Shown here in pieces: positions 1 through 12,100 of a stretch of 64,000 nucleotides of DNA. The translations under genes were made by a program, and so were the position numbers. Every line of letters starts with the position of its first letter. Positions within the stretch are counted from its first letter, which is position 1. Below the pieces are notes generated by a model. It ran no database searches. It was not told the origin of the DNA and saw only the letters and a program-made list of their open reading frames with translations. This DNA is from Gymnorhina tibicen (lineage: Eukaryota > Chordata > Aves > Passeriformes > Artamidae): the NCBI GenBank assembly GCA_013399875.1, contig VXAZ01004636.1, forward strand, positions 1,821,945 to 1,885,944. Reading direction: 5' to 3'.

Positions 1-133
1 AATTGTCCATGTCTATAGACCTGCAATTATTGATTGCATAGCGCAAACGCTCTGCCATGATTAGTTGACTGGAGTAAGGTGGGAGCCTCAGTTGAAAGAA
101 ACAAGTCTGTGAGGTAGGCAAGCTGTCGTAAGG
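1..133 (-). CDS. HERC1: e73 (3' end cut by window): HECT C-lobe with catalytic Cys
   Basis: Acceptor TCCACAG, reads [18 protein letters not shown] through CRSIDMDN, then runs off the window. The Cys of QTCF (codon 101-103) is the ubiquitin-thioester residue. The stop codon and 3' UTR are not seen. Confidence 0.94.
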
Positions 134-3100
134 CTGTGGAAATGGATAAAAGGTGGGACACTGGTGAGTTGTGAATGAAGTTAAAAATGCAACATATCCA
201 CATTTCATTGTTCCTTCCCTCCCTTCCTTTATCATTTGCACACTTATCTCAAATTCTTTTTAAGAAGCAGACTAACCTCCTTTGTTTACAGCATTTGTTT
301 CATCCTTAAGTATGTCCAAAACTACTGTATCACCTACTCTGTAAATAACTCAACCCACTACTGAAATTCAGCCTTTTGAAAAGTTGATCACACTGTTGTT
401 TAGCAGCCCACTGCAAGATACCAAACAAATGTTCAAATCACATAAGGCAATCTGAGAGACACCTAACCAAAGATGACAGACAAACCACTGTTAGCTGAGA
501 TTTTGTCAAGTTTTTGGTTCATGTTGTTCACAGAGAATGTGCTTTCACTGCACGAAACCCCAAAGTAATTCCAAATGAATGCATCCTGTATGCAAAATAA
601 TACACTGTAAACTCATTGCAGTGGCTTTAAAACATTAAGAGTTCACTAGTGGTCATATGTTGCCACTTACACGAAATTAAAACTTAAAAACAGAATGAAA
701 ATTACTAAATGAAAAGCGATTGGAACAGTTACAGTAGACAAAGGTTTGTTTCTTGTCTTGATCTCTAATCACCAACTGCACCGATGAAATTAAGATGCAG
801 TTCATGCAGCCTATGTCCTCCTACACAACCAAAATGTTTGAGTTTATTAATTCAGAGCATATCCCATCCTGTATTTTTTCTGTAAATTTGCGATTATGGA
901 AATTGTCTCCTAGTGCCAAAGCACAGATTATACTAGAGAGGAAATAATAATAATAATAATAAAAACAGTGTCTTACCCTATCAACCTTCATTATTTGGAA
1001 TCGCTGAGAGATATCAGCTGTGTTGGCTGGCAATCGAGATCTTCCCGACACAAACCTCATGAAAAGGACTCTCTCCTCGTTCGAAAATTCTTCCAGGGTG
1101 TGCCAGAACCACTGCACCAGCTGATGCTGCTCATCAACTTCTCTGTATCGCACAACCTTCTTCAGAACCTCAACTGATATCTCTGGCATTCCACAGACCA
1201 TTTGCTCCAACTGCTTGGCAGTCAGAAGGGACAGCAAAGGAACGGGAACAATCCAAGACATTCCTTCCCTGACAGCAGCCACCTATTGGCCAGAAACGGG
1301 AGACACATTTGAAGTGCAATTGTCTGATCTCTGCCACTTCCTGAGCCATCCAAACACAAAAGTAACTTCTCAGCTGAGAAATGGCATCGAGAGACAGAAT
1401 TACCAGTATCTGCCAAATACAGCTTCCCACACACACAGCCCCTGCAAGGGCTGTATTGTTTCTCAAAATCCTGCAGAATATTACAGATATATTTAATTGT
1501 AATTGAACATTAAAGAACATGTTCTGATCCACAACAGAACTACTTAAAAAAATTACAAGTTGGCAGCACAAATGATGGCTAAACCAAGAAACTGTGTAAA
1601 TACAAAAAAGGCCTTGTTCCAGCTCAGATGTATGGTGAGAGTGCTGTACTTGTTCTGCAAGACTTGGGATCTGGTACCTCTGATGAGGAAGCTGTTTTCT
1701 AATGCAGATAATATCACACAGGCGTCTTTACCTTGTAATTAGAATCTGCTTTCAGAAGGGACACTATTCAAATGACAAAATACACAGAACTATGCAAGTA
1801 GGAAATGAGCACTTCCCACAACATACCATGAAATATTTGCAGGATTTGTGTAATAACAAAAGATAAACAGTTTCAAGTTAAACAAACGTTTGTCAATAAT
1901 ATTTACTTTAGCCGGTCTCTGTGTTGTTCACATGTCCAGTTACAGTACCCAGCATGCAAAATTGCAGGTTTTTTTCTCAAGTGGGGCTACTCAAATGGAA
2001 GACCAGCTCTGATTTCTAATGCTCTTTTGCCAGCTGAGCAATTACCAAGAAAAAACAGCATTAAATTTTAAAAAAGAGCCGAAACAGTTTGTGGGGGAAG
2101 AAAAGACATGGAGACGCAGAGAGATGCAGAAAGCCAAGCTTTTCTTACCACTGAATAAACTGTAATGGAAATAGGCACAAATCACCCCCTGTTCCCACTA
2201 ACAACGGGGCCAGGTCACAACGAGGTTCTTACCTGCCGGTCCATTTCATGGAGTCTGTACTCAATTGCCCTCTCCACATACTCTTTCCTGTTTGAAAAGG
2301 TAAGTGGGATACTGTTCCCTCCAGGGATTATGGGAACCATTTTACCATCAGCACTTTGGCCAACAAAAGAATCTAAAGGAATCATCTGTTATGCAAAACA
2401 GGAAAAGCACAAGTCACTCCAGTGATCCAAATACAACATTTTACTCTAAGTCACCTAGAACTATATACAGTAAGATCACAAACTATTCTAAATGCACACA
2501 AAGTTCTTGTTATCCCAAGAATGGAGATTGAAGTTATATAAATACTGATGTGAAGGTCAATCTGATAAAGTAACTGCTTTCAGAATAAACCTAAAAGCGC
2601 AGACTTTCTTTTATCGTACCTCATGGAAATTTTCTTCAGTAATCCCACTGTCTTCAATGTGAAGAATGCTGTTGAGGGTCTGCACATAGAGCAGATCTAC
2701 CTCCTCCAAATCCTCCAAGATGAGTGGGATACAACAGAGTTGCTTCCAGACCATTGGAGCCAAATGAAGATCTAATGGCTTTTTCGTACGAATAGCTACA
2801 CCCATGAGAATGCCCAAGAACTTAAACTGCATCAGATGTTCATCTAAACATGCTGAAGGGTTAAAGAGAAACCTGAAAGGACAAAGAAGCAGTGGAAAGA
2901 GTATTATTTCTATGCTACTTCATTAGAAGTAAAAGAGAAAACACTTCTAAGCACGGCACAGTAACTGCCGGCACACTTGATCAGCAAGGGCTGTCCAAAT
3001 AAGATTATTGTTATCTTTAGCTGTTAAAACACTGGAGGCTGAAGGAGGCAGGACTCCTGAGCACAAAGCCTGGCATCGTGATGTTACTCTGAATTCATCA

Positions 3101-6100
3101 TCACCAACCCAGCAAGGCCATGTTAAAACCATGCCCTCCCTCCACAATAAAGTAACATCACAACCTGAAGGAAAAAACACACTACAAACAATCATGAAGT
3201 CTCGTCATTTGGTATAAAACAGTCAACAGAAGATTTTGATTTTCACCCACTACCATCTGCAATAAAAGCAAGTCCTGGACAACATACCTATCCCTGTTGT
3301 AGCCTACTTCAGCTGTAGCATTTGGGGAAGGAATAAGCAGGTCTACTATTCCAGTTTCCAGTTCCTTAAAAACCAACAACAAAAAAGCCTTCTTAGAAGA
3401 GGGAAAGCAAACCTATGACAGAACTATCAAGACATTATAGCATTACAAAACAGAGTATTTCACTACAGCGATTACTCCTTACAAATTAATATGAAACACT
3501 GAGAGAAAGTGAACATGGCAGGATGATTTTAAGTAATAAAGACATGTTTATTTCAAGACCTGACTTTATATCAGACTATAATGGTTTTTTTCCTGCGACT
3601 GGATTGTGATACATTCCTGTTACACCTTTCCAAAATACTCACAGACATACCTGACACATTTCTGTAATGGTGTCATCAAACACTCCGCCTGCATCATCAG
3701 CTCCTTCTCCAACCAGTTTCACTTTCCAGGCACGGGAGGGTAAGCGAAGGTCTGATGCATTCAGCTTTACCACTTGCCTGGCTATCTGTACAAAAATGGG
3801 CTTGCACTTCCGACCCCTGTGGGGGAAAGAGACACAGCCATAAATGTAACTCATAATCATGTAAAAGCTACTGATTATTGTTAACTTGATTAATAAAGCT
3901 GTACAGAGAGAGCTCAGAATGCCAAAACAGAAGGAAATGCATGCATATCAGTATTCACACGAGGTGTAACCCAGGAGCTGTGAAAGCAGCACTGACCTGG
4001 TGGATATCCTTTTCACAGTGATCTGGGGCCCATAGTTCTTGCCCTGCACCATGGTTTTGCCTATGGAGCGCACCATGGGCAGGGTGTACACCCGTGGTGC
4101 CAGCAAGGGCCTCAGCTGTCCCTGCACTATTCCCCACGTTCCAGCATTGTAATGAGATGTACTGTTCTGCAATAAAGCAAGAATGAGAATAAACGTCTCA
4201 ATGAAGGATATTATTTCCATTCTTTACAGAATAAAACCCTTCATAGCAACGACTGGCACTTCAATGTTTCAGGAAACAGGTCAGCACTTTTTGGTTTTAG
4301 TTTTGAGGCTAGAAAGCTTTTGAAAACCAGAACACTGTCAAGTCAGTGATAGCATAAGTGAAAATGTAAAGCAATACCTTCACAAAGTTTGCTTTATTCT
4401 GGAATCATTTATTTTAAACATTTTTTTACCAAAAAAATTATAGAGCCTATTACTAAGGTCCATCTAGATCTGGTCAGAAACTCTCCAGTAGAACAACACA
4501 GCCAAGTCAGTTTTTTTAAATGGAATTTTACCTGGTTATTGGGACTGAGGTTAAGTAATCTCCATGAAGAGTACATGAGGTCAGAAAAATGGTACAGCAG
4601 TCTCAGCCTCGCTCTCACTGTATGAATGCTCACTTCTTTCAGTGCCCCATACTGGGGTGGGATGGCATCAGGTAAACCAAGCTGCAAAGGCACCGAAACA
4701 CCTGTCACAGAAAGAGAAACAAAGCACTGTTTGAGAAAGGGGATCTGTATGGCTTTGGCTGGGATGAAGCTGATTTTCCCCACAGTAGTTTCCACGGTGC
4801 TCAGCTGCCTACTGGGGTTAAATCACGACAGAAGCCAAATTGAGAGTAAGGTAATTTGGATATCAAACAAAACGAGGTATGGATACAAAACAAAATCAAT
4901 TTTGTCCCAAATGTTCAGAAGTTCTTGTTGCGCTCACACCCCAGGAGACACCAAGACTAAAGAAAAGGCCAAACAAAATCTCAGTTGCTCACCTGGAGCT
5001 CGAGGTGGGACAGGGGGAGCTGTCCAGGCAGCGCTGTGGCAGCGGCCGGCTGAGATCTGCCGCACGTTCTTCCCCTGCAGCACCGTTACCAGCGTGGGCT
5101 CTCTGACGTGGTTGGTGTGGCCCAGCCCCAGCTGACAAAAGGGAACCATCAACAACTGATGATATTTCTAAAACTCTCCAAGCAAAAACTGAGAGCAGAT
5201 GGTAAAATGCATTTGTTTACAGCATATATTGTGATAAAGAGTATTTACCATATATATGTATTTTTTTTCCCTTTTATTTTTGACAAAATACTGCATCTGC
5301 ACCCAACGGGAGTAACAGATCCAGGTGTCAAAGAGATCTGAAAACAGCTGGAGACTTCTGCAAAAATCTTTCCCAGACTGAGGAACCGATCCATGCTGCT
5401 AAGTCCTGTATTGCTCCTACATCTCCTCTGTGCTATTTAAACACCATTTTTTGTTCTGGCATGTACTGACTTTAAAAAAATCACTCCTTTCAAAAGGAAT
5501 TTCATTATGAAAAGCATCTAAAGAGTTCACAGATCTGATTGACACCAACCGTAAGTTTTTTTATGTTGAAAAAACTGAAGACAGCTCAAGAATTAGGAGA
5601 AAATCTGTAATGTGGGTAGCATATTTTGAGTGCTCTCCCAAACTGCTACCATGTAAGAGCACAGAGAGTAAACAAGAAAATAATGAAAATTGCCTAAAAC
5701 ATGATCATGCTGTGATCATGGTGTGAAAGAGGAGTGTGACAATAAAAGCTTTCTTTTCCACGCAAAGGAAGCTACGCCAGGCACACGTGTGAAGGACAAT
5801 GAGAGGCTCCCAGAGGTCGGGAACAGAAGGAACAGAACATACCTGGCCTTCGGAATTGCTGCCCCAGGCATACACGTCCCCCGTGGAGGACAGGGCCAGC
5901 GTGTGCTCGGCTCCCACGGCGATGTCCTCGATGAAGATCCCCGCCAGCACCGGCACCTGCTGCGGCCGGTTGTGGTTGCGGGCACGGCCCTCGGGCAGAC
6001 CGATCAGGCGATCTGCAAGGGCAAGCACGAGGCTCCAGGGGCAAGCAACACTCAGGGGGAATTTCACTACAGGCACAAGTAGGGGAGGGGCAGAAAGCAA

Positions 6101-9100
6101 CTCTGTACAGTCCTGGAACTGGGACACAAGGGTAACCCCTCAGGGAGAAAGGGCGTGGGTATTTCCTGCAAAGCAGTGCTGCCTACAGTGCTCATTTACA
6201 CTGCTAGAGCTGTCATGTCCACGTTCAGCCTGAAACAAGACCAAATTCTACTAAACCACGACCTCTAGATCTGAATGTATGGGTTTGTAACAAACATGAA
6301 TTAACTGACTTGAGAAGTTTCCACGTTTCATTCAGTGCACATGGAAATCCTCCCACCCAGGCAGTTAAACACGTGTAGGTATGTCCTTAATTAGACAATC
6401 TAAACTTTGAAGTTTTTGGATGTTTTTGGATGTGTGAAATTCAATGAAGTTTTAGGAAAATGCTCTTCAAAAAGTAAAGTAGTAAAATGAAAGGTTGTTC
6501 TGAGATCAAACTAGACAGAGCTACAAATCTGGAATTTAGGTGTATGTTAAAATTACGTTGTTGAGTTTCAAATTTTAGATTAGATCAGCATGTGTCTAAA
6601 AAGTAGCATTAGGTCAGTCTTAGAAACCTGTCTTAATATTCTTCCTTTTCACTTGCAATATACACAAGCCTTTAGATGGAAATGTCCAAAAAGCAGATTG
6701 TCTTACCTTGGCCAAAAGTATACACGTGACCATCTTTTGTCAGTGCAACAGAGAACTGAGTTCCACAGGCAACTTTTTTTATTCCAATTCCACAAAGAAT
6801 ATCCACTTTCTATGGGGTAAAGTGAAAGGAAAACCAGCTATAGTATTACAAGTATATAAACAGATAGCAAACGTGAATTTAATCTGTAACTCCCGCTTCC
6901 AAAAAAGAAAATTTTTTATTCCTGCTGTGTAGTGCACACATTGTAGGATTATTTTAATTAACACTTGCAAATTAATACAGGAAAGAGAAACACTTCTTTT
7001 TTCAATGGAATTAACACCTTATTCTATGTACAATGATTCAAAATACCTTTTTTTCTGGGAGTGAGGGGGGAGTGGCATGGGAAGAAGTAGACGAGTGTGT
7101 AAATAACCTTCTCCCCAGTTTCCAAAAGAAGAAATCTCTCTTCTCTAAGATAAACCTCAGATTTTCACTATTTGTACTGCTACTGAGATACAGTCACCAT
7201 GATTTACATGAAATTCCTGAGAGTACCAGGCTCACCATAATATGTCATCAGAATTATTTGTGCCAGATTGTATAACAACAGCATGGAATGAATAACTTAA
7301 CTTCTGGAAATCACACTCTCAACACTGTGCAACACCTTTAACAGCACTGAAAGTTTATGCAAAGAATCATTTCCCACGAATCTAACCTGTGGTGAGGACT
7401 TCGCAGTGGAATTTCCCAAACCAAGTTTACCATAATCTCCATCTCCAAAAGCCCAAACCATTGAGCCATCTGTTGACACAGCCACAGTGTGATTGAGGCC
7501 ACAAGCCACCTGGGGGAGACAAATAATGTTGTTACCACTGCTTCTGCTGACTTACTAACTCAAACATACCAACTACCTTTAAGAAGAGATACCGTATTTT
7601 AAAAATAACTATCCCTGTAAAACCACTAAAACTTCCATTGCTTATTAGAGTGTTTTAAACACACTTAGGACCACAGTAGTATTTTTTCAAGACTTGCTTC
7701 CTCTCAGCTCATAGAACCAAAGGATGGTATTATGCCACACATGTTCCCTGCTTAAAAATACAGACAATCTCATCAATTCGTGCTTAAAAATGCCTAAATC
7801 TTGAAATGTTAAAATCATGGCCAGTTTTGCAGAAAACAAATCAAGAGAGTCAGGAAAGCAATTATTTTAAAAATTATGCATAGTCAAATTCTGCCATCAT
7901 AATCAAAATAAAACCCGAGGTTAAAAACCACAACTGAACACTTAAATATGTTAAAAATGTGAGCTTTAAACTAAGATATATTGCTAATCTGAGATAAACC
8001 ATGCCTGGCCAATCTGGTAACCTTCCAGCGCCGTCACTCTTTCTGGAAGTTTCTTATTGGAAGTATTTCCAAGCCCCAGTCGTCCATAATCACCATTTCC
8101 AAACGTAAAAAGTTTGCCATCTGCTGTCACCACAGCTGAGTGTTTGAAGCCACATGACATCTGGAAGCAAAGAAAGCATTACTTTTACACACATTTTAGA
8201 TTTGGGCTGAAGTTTATATTGACTATTACATGTATATATGTAATACCTTTTTGTACCCTAAACCATATTTGTTTTTAAAAAGCTAAAAAATACAGACATT
8301 TTAGTATTAATGATTTTTCCAGCAACTCATCTCATCCTTTTCAATGGTAATGTTATGCACGGGGAGCAGGGGATATTTGCATGAAGAATTTGATGTGTGA
8401 TGATCTAATTTTTTTTTATAAAGAAACCTCCAGTCAAAACCAAATATGGTTTTGTGCATTGTTAGTACTTAGGAGGAGGTCTTGGTGACCAGTTCTGTAG
8501 GTCAAAGTCACCTGAACAAAGACGAAGGGAAGCTTATAAATCTTGTCTGCATTTTGATCACCTTTAAATCACTCCTTTCTTCCATGCTCTATTTTTAGTC
8601 CTTTCCAGTACCAACTGCCAATTAATATCTCAGTGGTATTAACATCCTTTAACTGGAAATTACCACCTTGGTTCATAAAGCCCAGAGAAGTAAGAAGTTG
8701 CCTGTTTTCATGCAGTTATACAGCACTGGGTTCCCAGGGCTGCAGCTTCAAGGAGACAAAAATATTTTGCAACCTGCACGACTTCTTCTCCTTGCAGAGC
8801 CTCGATCTGCCTGGGCCTGCGCTGTCTGTCGCTGTTCCCATGGCCCAGCTTGCCATAGTCCCCATCTCCCCAGCTGAAGACTTCCCCACTTTCTGTTAAA
8901 GCCATGGAATGTCCATCAGATCCACAGGAGGTCACCAGCTGTGTTACAACAAAGCCTGTCACAGACAAGTGAGACAACAAAGCTTAGCAGAACTTATAAT
9001 AGACTCTTACATACATTTATCCAAGTGTCCCCTGTGGCAGCCAGTTAAGTCTGGGGAAAGGAACAAATCACAATAAGGCTTCGTCTTACAGCAATTAATT

Positions 9101-12100
9101 TACTTTTATTTTGAACGAAACCTTTGCTTTCTCATGGAGAACTCAGGCTTCTGTCCTGCCATTAGTTTTGGAATTAACTGTTCCTAATTTGAGCCAACAC
9201 TTTTCCCTGAAGCCTTCTTAACATTAAGGAATTTTAACACATTACTACTGAAATCTTAAGGAAATATGAAGATCTATTTTATTTGTTCAAATTTTTAACT
9301 AAAAACGACAATGTTTTCATGTGTAAATCTGTAAGAAGAGCATCAGCACAAATAATTATACTACCAAAATGGTCATTTGCGCTCCTTCACTGGATTCCTT
9401 CCAAACCCAACAGTCTTACCTTGCAGTGCTGAAATGACAGTTAAGACATGAAGATCATCAGAATTTCCTTGTCCCAGTCGCCCATAGCTCCCTTCACCAC
9501 AAGCCAAAACTGTGCCATTGGCTTGAATGACAAAAGTACAGTTCTGACCACAAACCACCTAGGTTAGAAAGACATGAAGGAATTTTAATAAATGCTATGC
9601 TAAATGCAGCAATGCTGTAATAACTGCATTACAGTGCACCACTTCCTTTTAATTTGTTTTCTTTATAATTATATCAAGACAATATTCTATCAAGTCAGTG
9701 TTATTTCAGAAAGCAAAACTGCCACATGTGTTATGTGAAAGCTGTGCAATTGTTTTCAAATCATGCTCATATAAAGTAATTCTGTGTTGTCAGATTTCAG
9801 TGGCTTCTTGGTTTGAATTTGTCAAATAATTTAAGATTTCCTTTCTAGTGAAACCTATGTTTTCAGATACTTGCAGTAAATTCAAACAAGTTGAAAAGAC
9901 ACTTAGAGAGGGATTTTGACAAGCTGTACAAACAATAGATGGCAAAAGATGAAATCATGGCTGGTTTGAAGTGATCACCTGCTGAGCCTGGGAGAACGAA
10001 GGTGCTGCCACTGGGATCATGACATTTCTGCCAGCCTCTGCCAGCTGCCCGTGCCGTCCTGCTCCCCACAGGTACACATCACATTTGCCGCCCAAGTGCC
10101 AGTCCTAGGGAAGGGCGTGGAAGGAGGCTTTAGAACAAGAGTACTTTCAACAGCTTGCCATGTTTCAAAAGAATAAAAAACCCTCCAAAACACCCCAAAC
10201 CCTCCAAACCATCAATTTTACTGACCTCTGGCCTTGATGTTGCCCAAGACATTATCTGTTCATCCATGCCATTGATCCATTTACTGTTATCCTACACAGC
10301 AAAAGCCACAGTTACCACATTCAGCTCAAGAGATGCACATTATTTTTCTGTTATATAATACATATTTTCCTTCCTAAGAACAATATTTAAATTATTCTAA
10401 ACAATTTAGCAATAAGAACAAACGTGTGCAGACTAGCAATGACACTGTTATCCATGACTTGCAATCCAAATCCAAGAAAGAAAAATGTAATTCATTATGA
10501 AGAAATCTTTTTTTACTTACTGATGCTTAAGGGTTTTTGAAGCTTCAATTGCAAACACTGGCTTAAAATGTTACAAGCTTGCTTATAAAAAATTCTTAAT
10601 CAAAAACTTCTGTTTTGGTTTACAGAACAAATCATGAAGAAAATTGACACTAGCAAAATAATTTGGTGTAGGAATGTGACAAAATACTATTCTTAAAACA
10701 GCACCACAAAGCTCTACATTTCTTGCTTCTATCACATGAAAATTACTGTCACAGTTTTGGGTTGTTTTGTATTCTAATATGCAACTGACTTGCACTCATC
10801 ACACACACACAGCAATCTTAACAGTGTATTCTAACCTGTTAATTAAAAAATAAACTTACACTTATTGCTGGTGCTTATGTTAATAAATATAAATGTTTAC
10901 AGTTCAGAGATGTTAACTGCATAATACCACTGCTCAGTAACAACACATTTGGCTGCTGAGACAATACATCAACTTTTACCATCAGGAGAGTAAGCTCATC
11001 CTCTGGAACAGGCTCCAGGTCTGGAACGGTGAAGGATTCTGGGAACTGAGCTCCCTTGGCCAGGGCTTCAGCAGCTTTTATGGTAGTGGAGAAGCACTCG
11101 AGCCAGGCCCATTCCGTGGGGTTCCAGGCAGAGGGGTCGGGGAGGCAGCTCTGGTGGTGAGGGGGCACGGGGGGGTTGCAGAGCAGCTGGTCCAGGTGCA
11201 GCCCCACGGCCAGGGATGCCAGGCACTGCATGTAGGGGCTGTGAACCAGCTGGTCCCCACACACCACGTGCGGCTGGAGGGCCACAGGAAGAGAAAGGGA
11301 AGAGTTAGAAACACACAACAATCAATTTAAAATGTAAGTCCTTCAATGCTAGTCCTGTAGAACAATACATTCCTTCCTGCTTAATCAAAGTTTTTCTAAT
11401 ATTTTAAATATTTTCAAATTAGGAGACTACTAGTTTTGAGAATAGTGAAAGACATTTGCAAGCAGAATGTAGGGAAGTCTTCTGGGTTCTCTAGTGAAAG
11501 ACTGAAACCAGCTGAGATCTAAACAGTGACCTCATGTCAGACATGAATGTTAAACATTTGCATTACTCCTACCTTTTCATACGCATACTGCTCCTGCAGC
11601 ATTACGGGCAGGCGCTCCAGGAACGCTCGCATGCACGGAGCCATGTTTAAGCCCAGAACTCCCTGCTGCTTCAGCGCAGTCCGACACGTCGCCAGCACGT
11701 GATTGGAAGAGATCCACTCTGAGGTGCAGTTCACCACCAACACGTCCTGTGTAACAGTCACATGACACATCAGAAATTAAAAATTCACAAAGCAGGATCA
11801 TTCAGCTCCACTGATTTATCACCAAGCATCTTGGTTTCCGGAGGGGCCAGAAGACACTCAGGTTCAAACATTTCTGTCTCACCTTTGATCTGTTAGAGCA
11901 GGCAGCTACTCCAACCTCAGGGATCCACACTGCAGTCTGGATAGCTCCAGACCCTATCACAACACTCTGCAATACTGAACCATCCTAAGGAGAGAAGGGA
12001 TTTGAGTCAGGTGCAGACACAGCTACAGTTCTGTTCAAGTGCATACAAACACATTCCTAAGGGACGATATTCTCACAAGCTTTCAAAAACTATTTAAAAA

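Larger units (their letters stand above)
1..3816 (-). other. HERC1: HECT catalytic domain, e68-e73 (C-terminal tip missing)
   Basis: Contains the HECT N-lobe landmarks [42 protein letters not shown] and LHIEDSG. The C-lobe has the E2-interacting and hinge residues through [22 protein letters not shown] and [11 protein letters not shown]. The catalytic Cys is the TC of SQTCF, codon at 101-103. The last residues after DMDN and the stop codon are outside the window. All residues needed for thioester transfer that can be seen are intact. Confidence 0.95.
4993..10104 (-). other. HERC1: RLD2 (second RCC1-like domain), e58-e65
   Basis: Complete seven-blade propeller: e58 [14 protein letters not shown], e59 GQNCTFVI...[13 protein letters not shown], e60 GSDGHSMAL...[14 protein letters not shown], e61 GFKHSAVV...[14 protein letters not shown], e62 GLNHTVAV...[14 protein letters not shown], e63 GTQFSVAL...VYTFGQ, e64 GAEHTLAL...[11 protein letters not shown], e65 LGLGHTN...GRCHSAAW. 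Most exon breaks fall between or just inside blades. In known HERC1 this domain binds clathrin heavy chain and ARF. Confidence 0.94.

Noticed and set aside
4626..5135. Plus-strand 169-codon frame, the longest on that strand
   Set aside because: It spans e65, e66 and the intron between them in antisense, with no recognisable family and no splice logic.
5723..6233. Overlapping plus-strand frames of 119 and 144 codons
   Set aside because: They are shadows of the GC-rich RLD2 exon e64 and its flanking intron on the other strand. No domain character.
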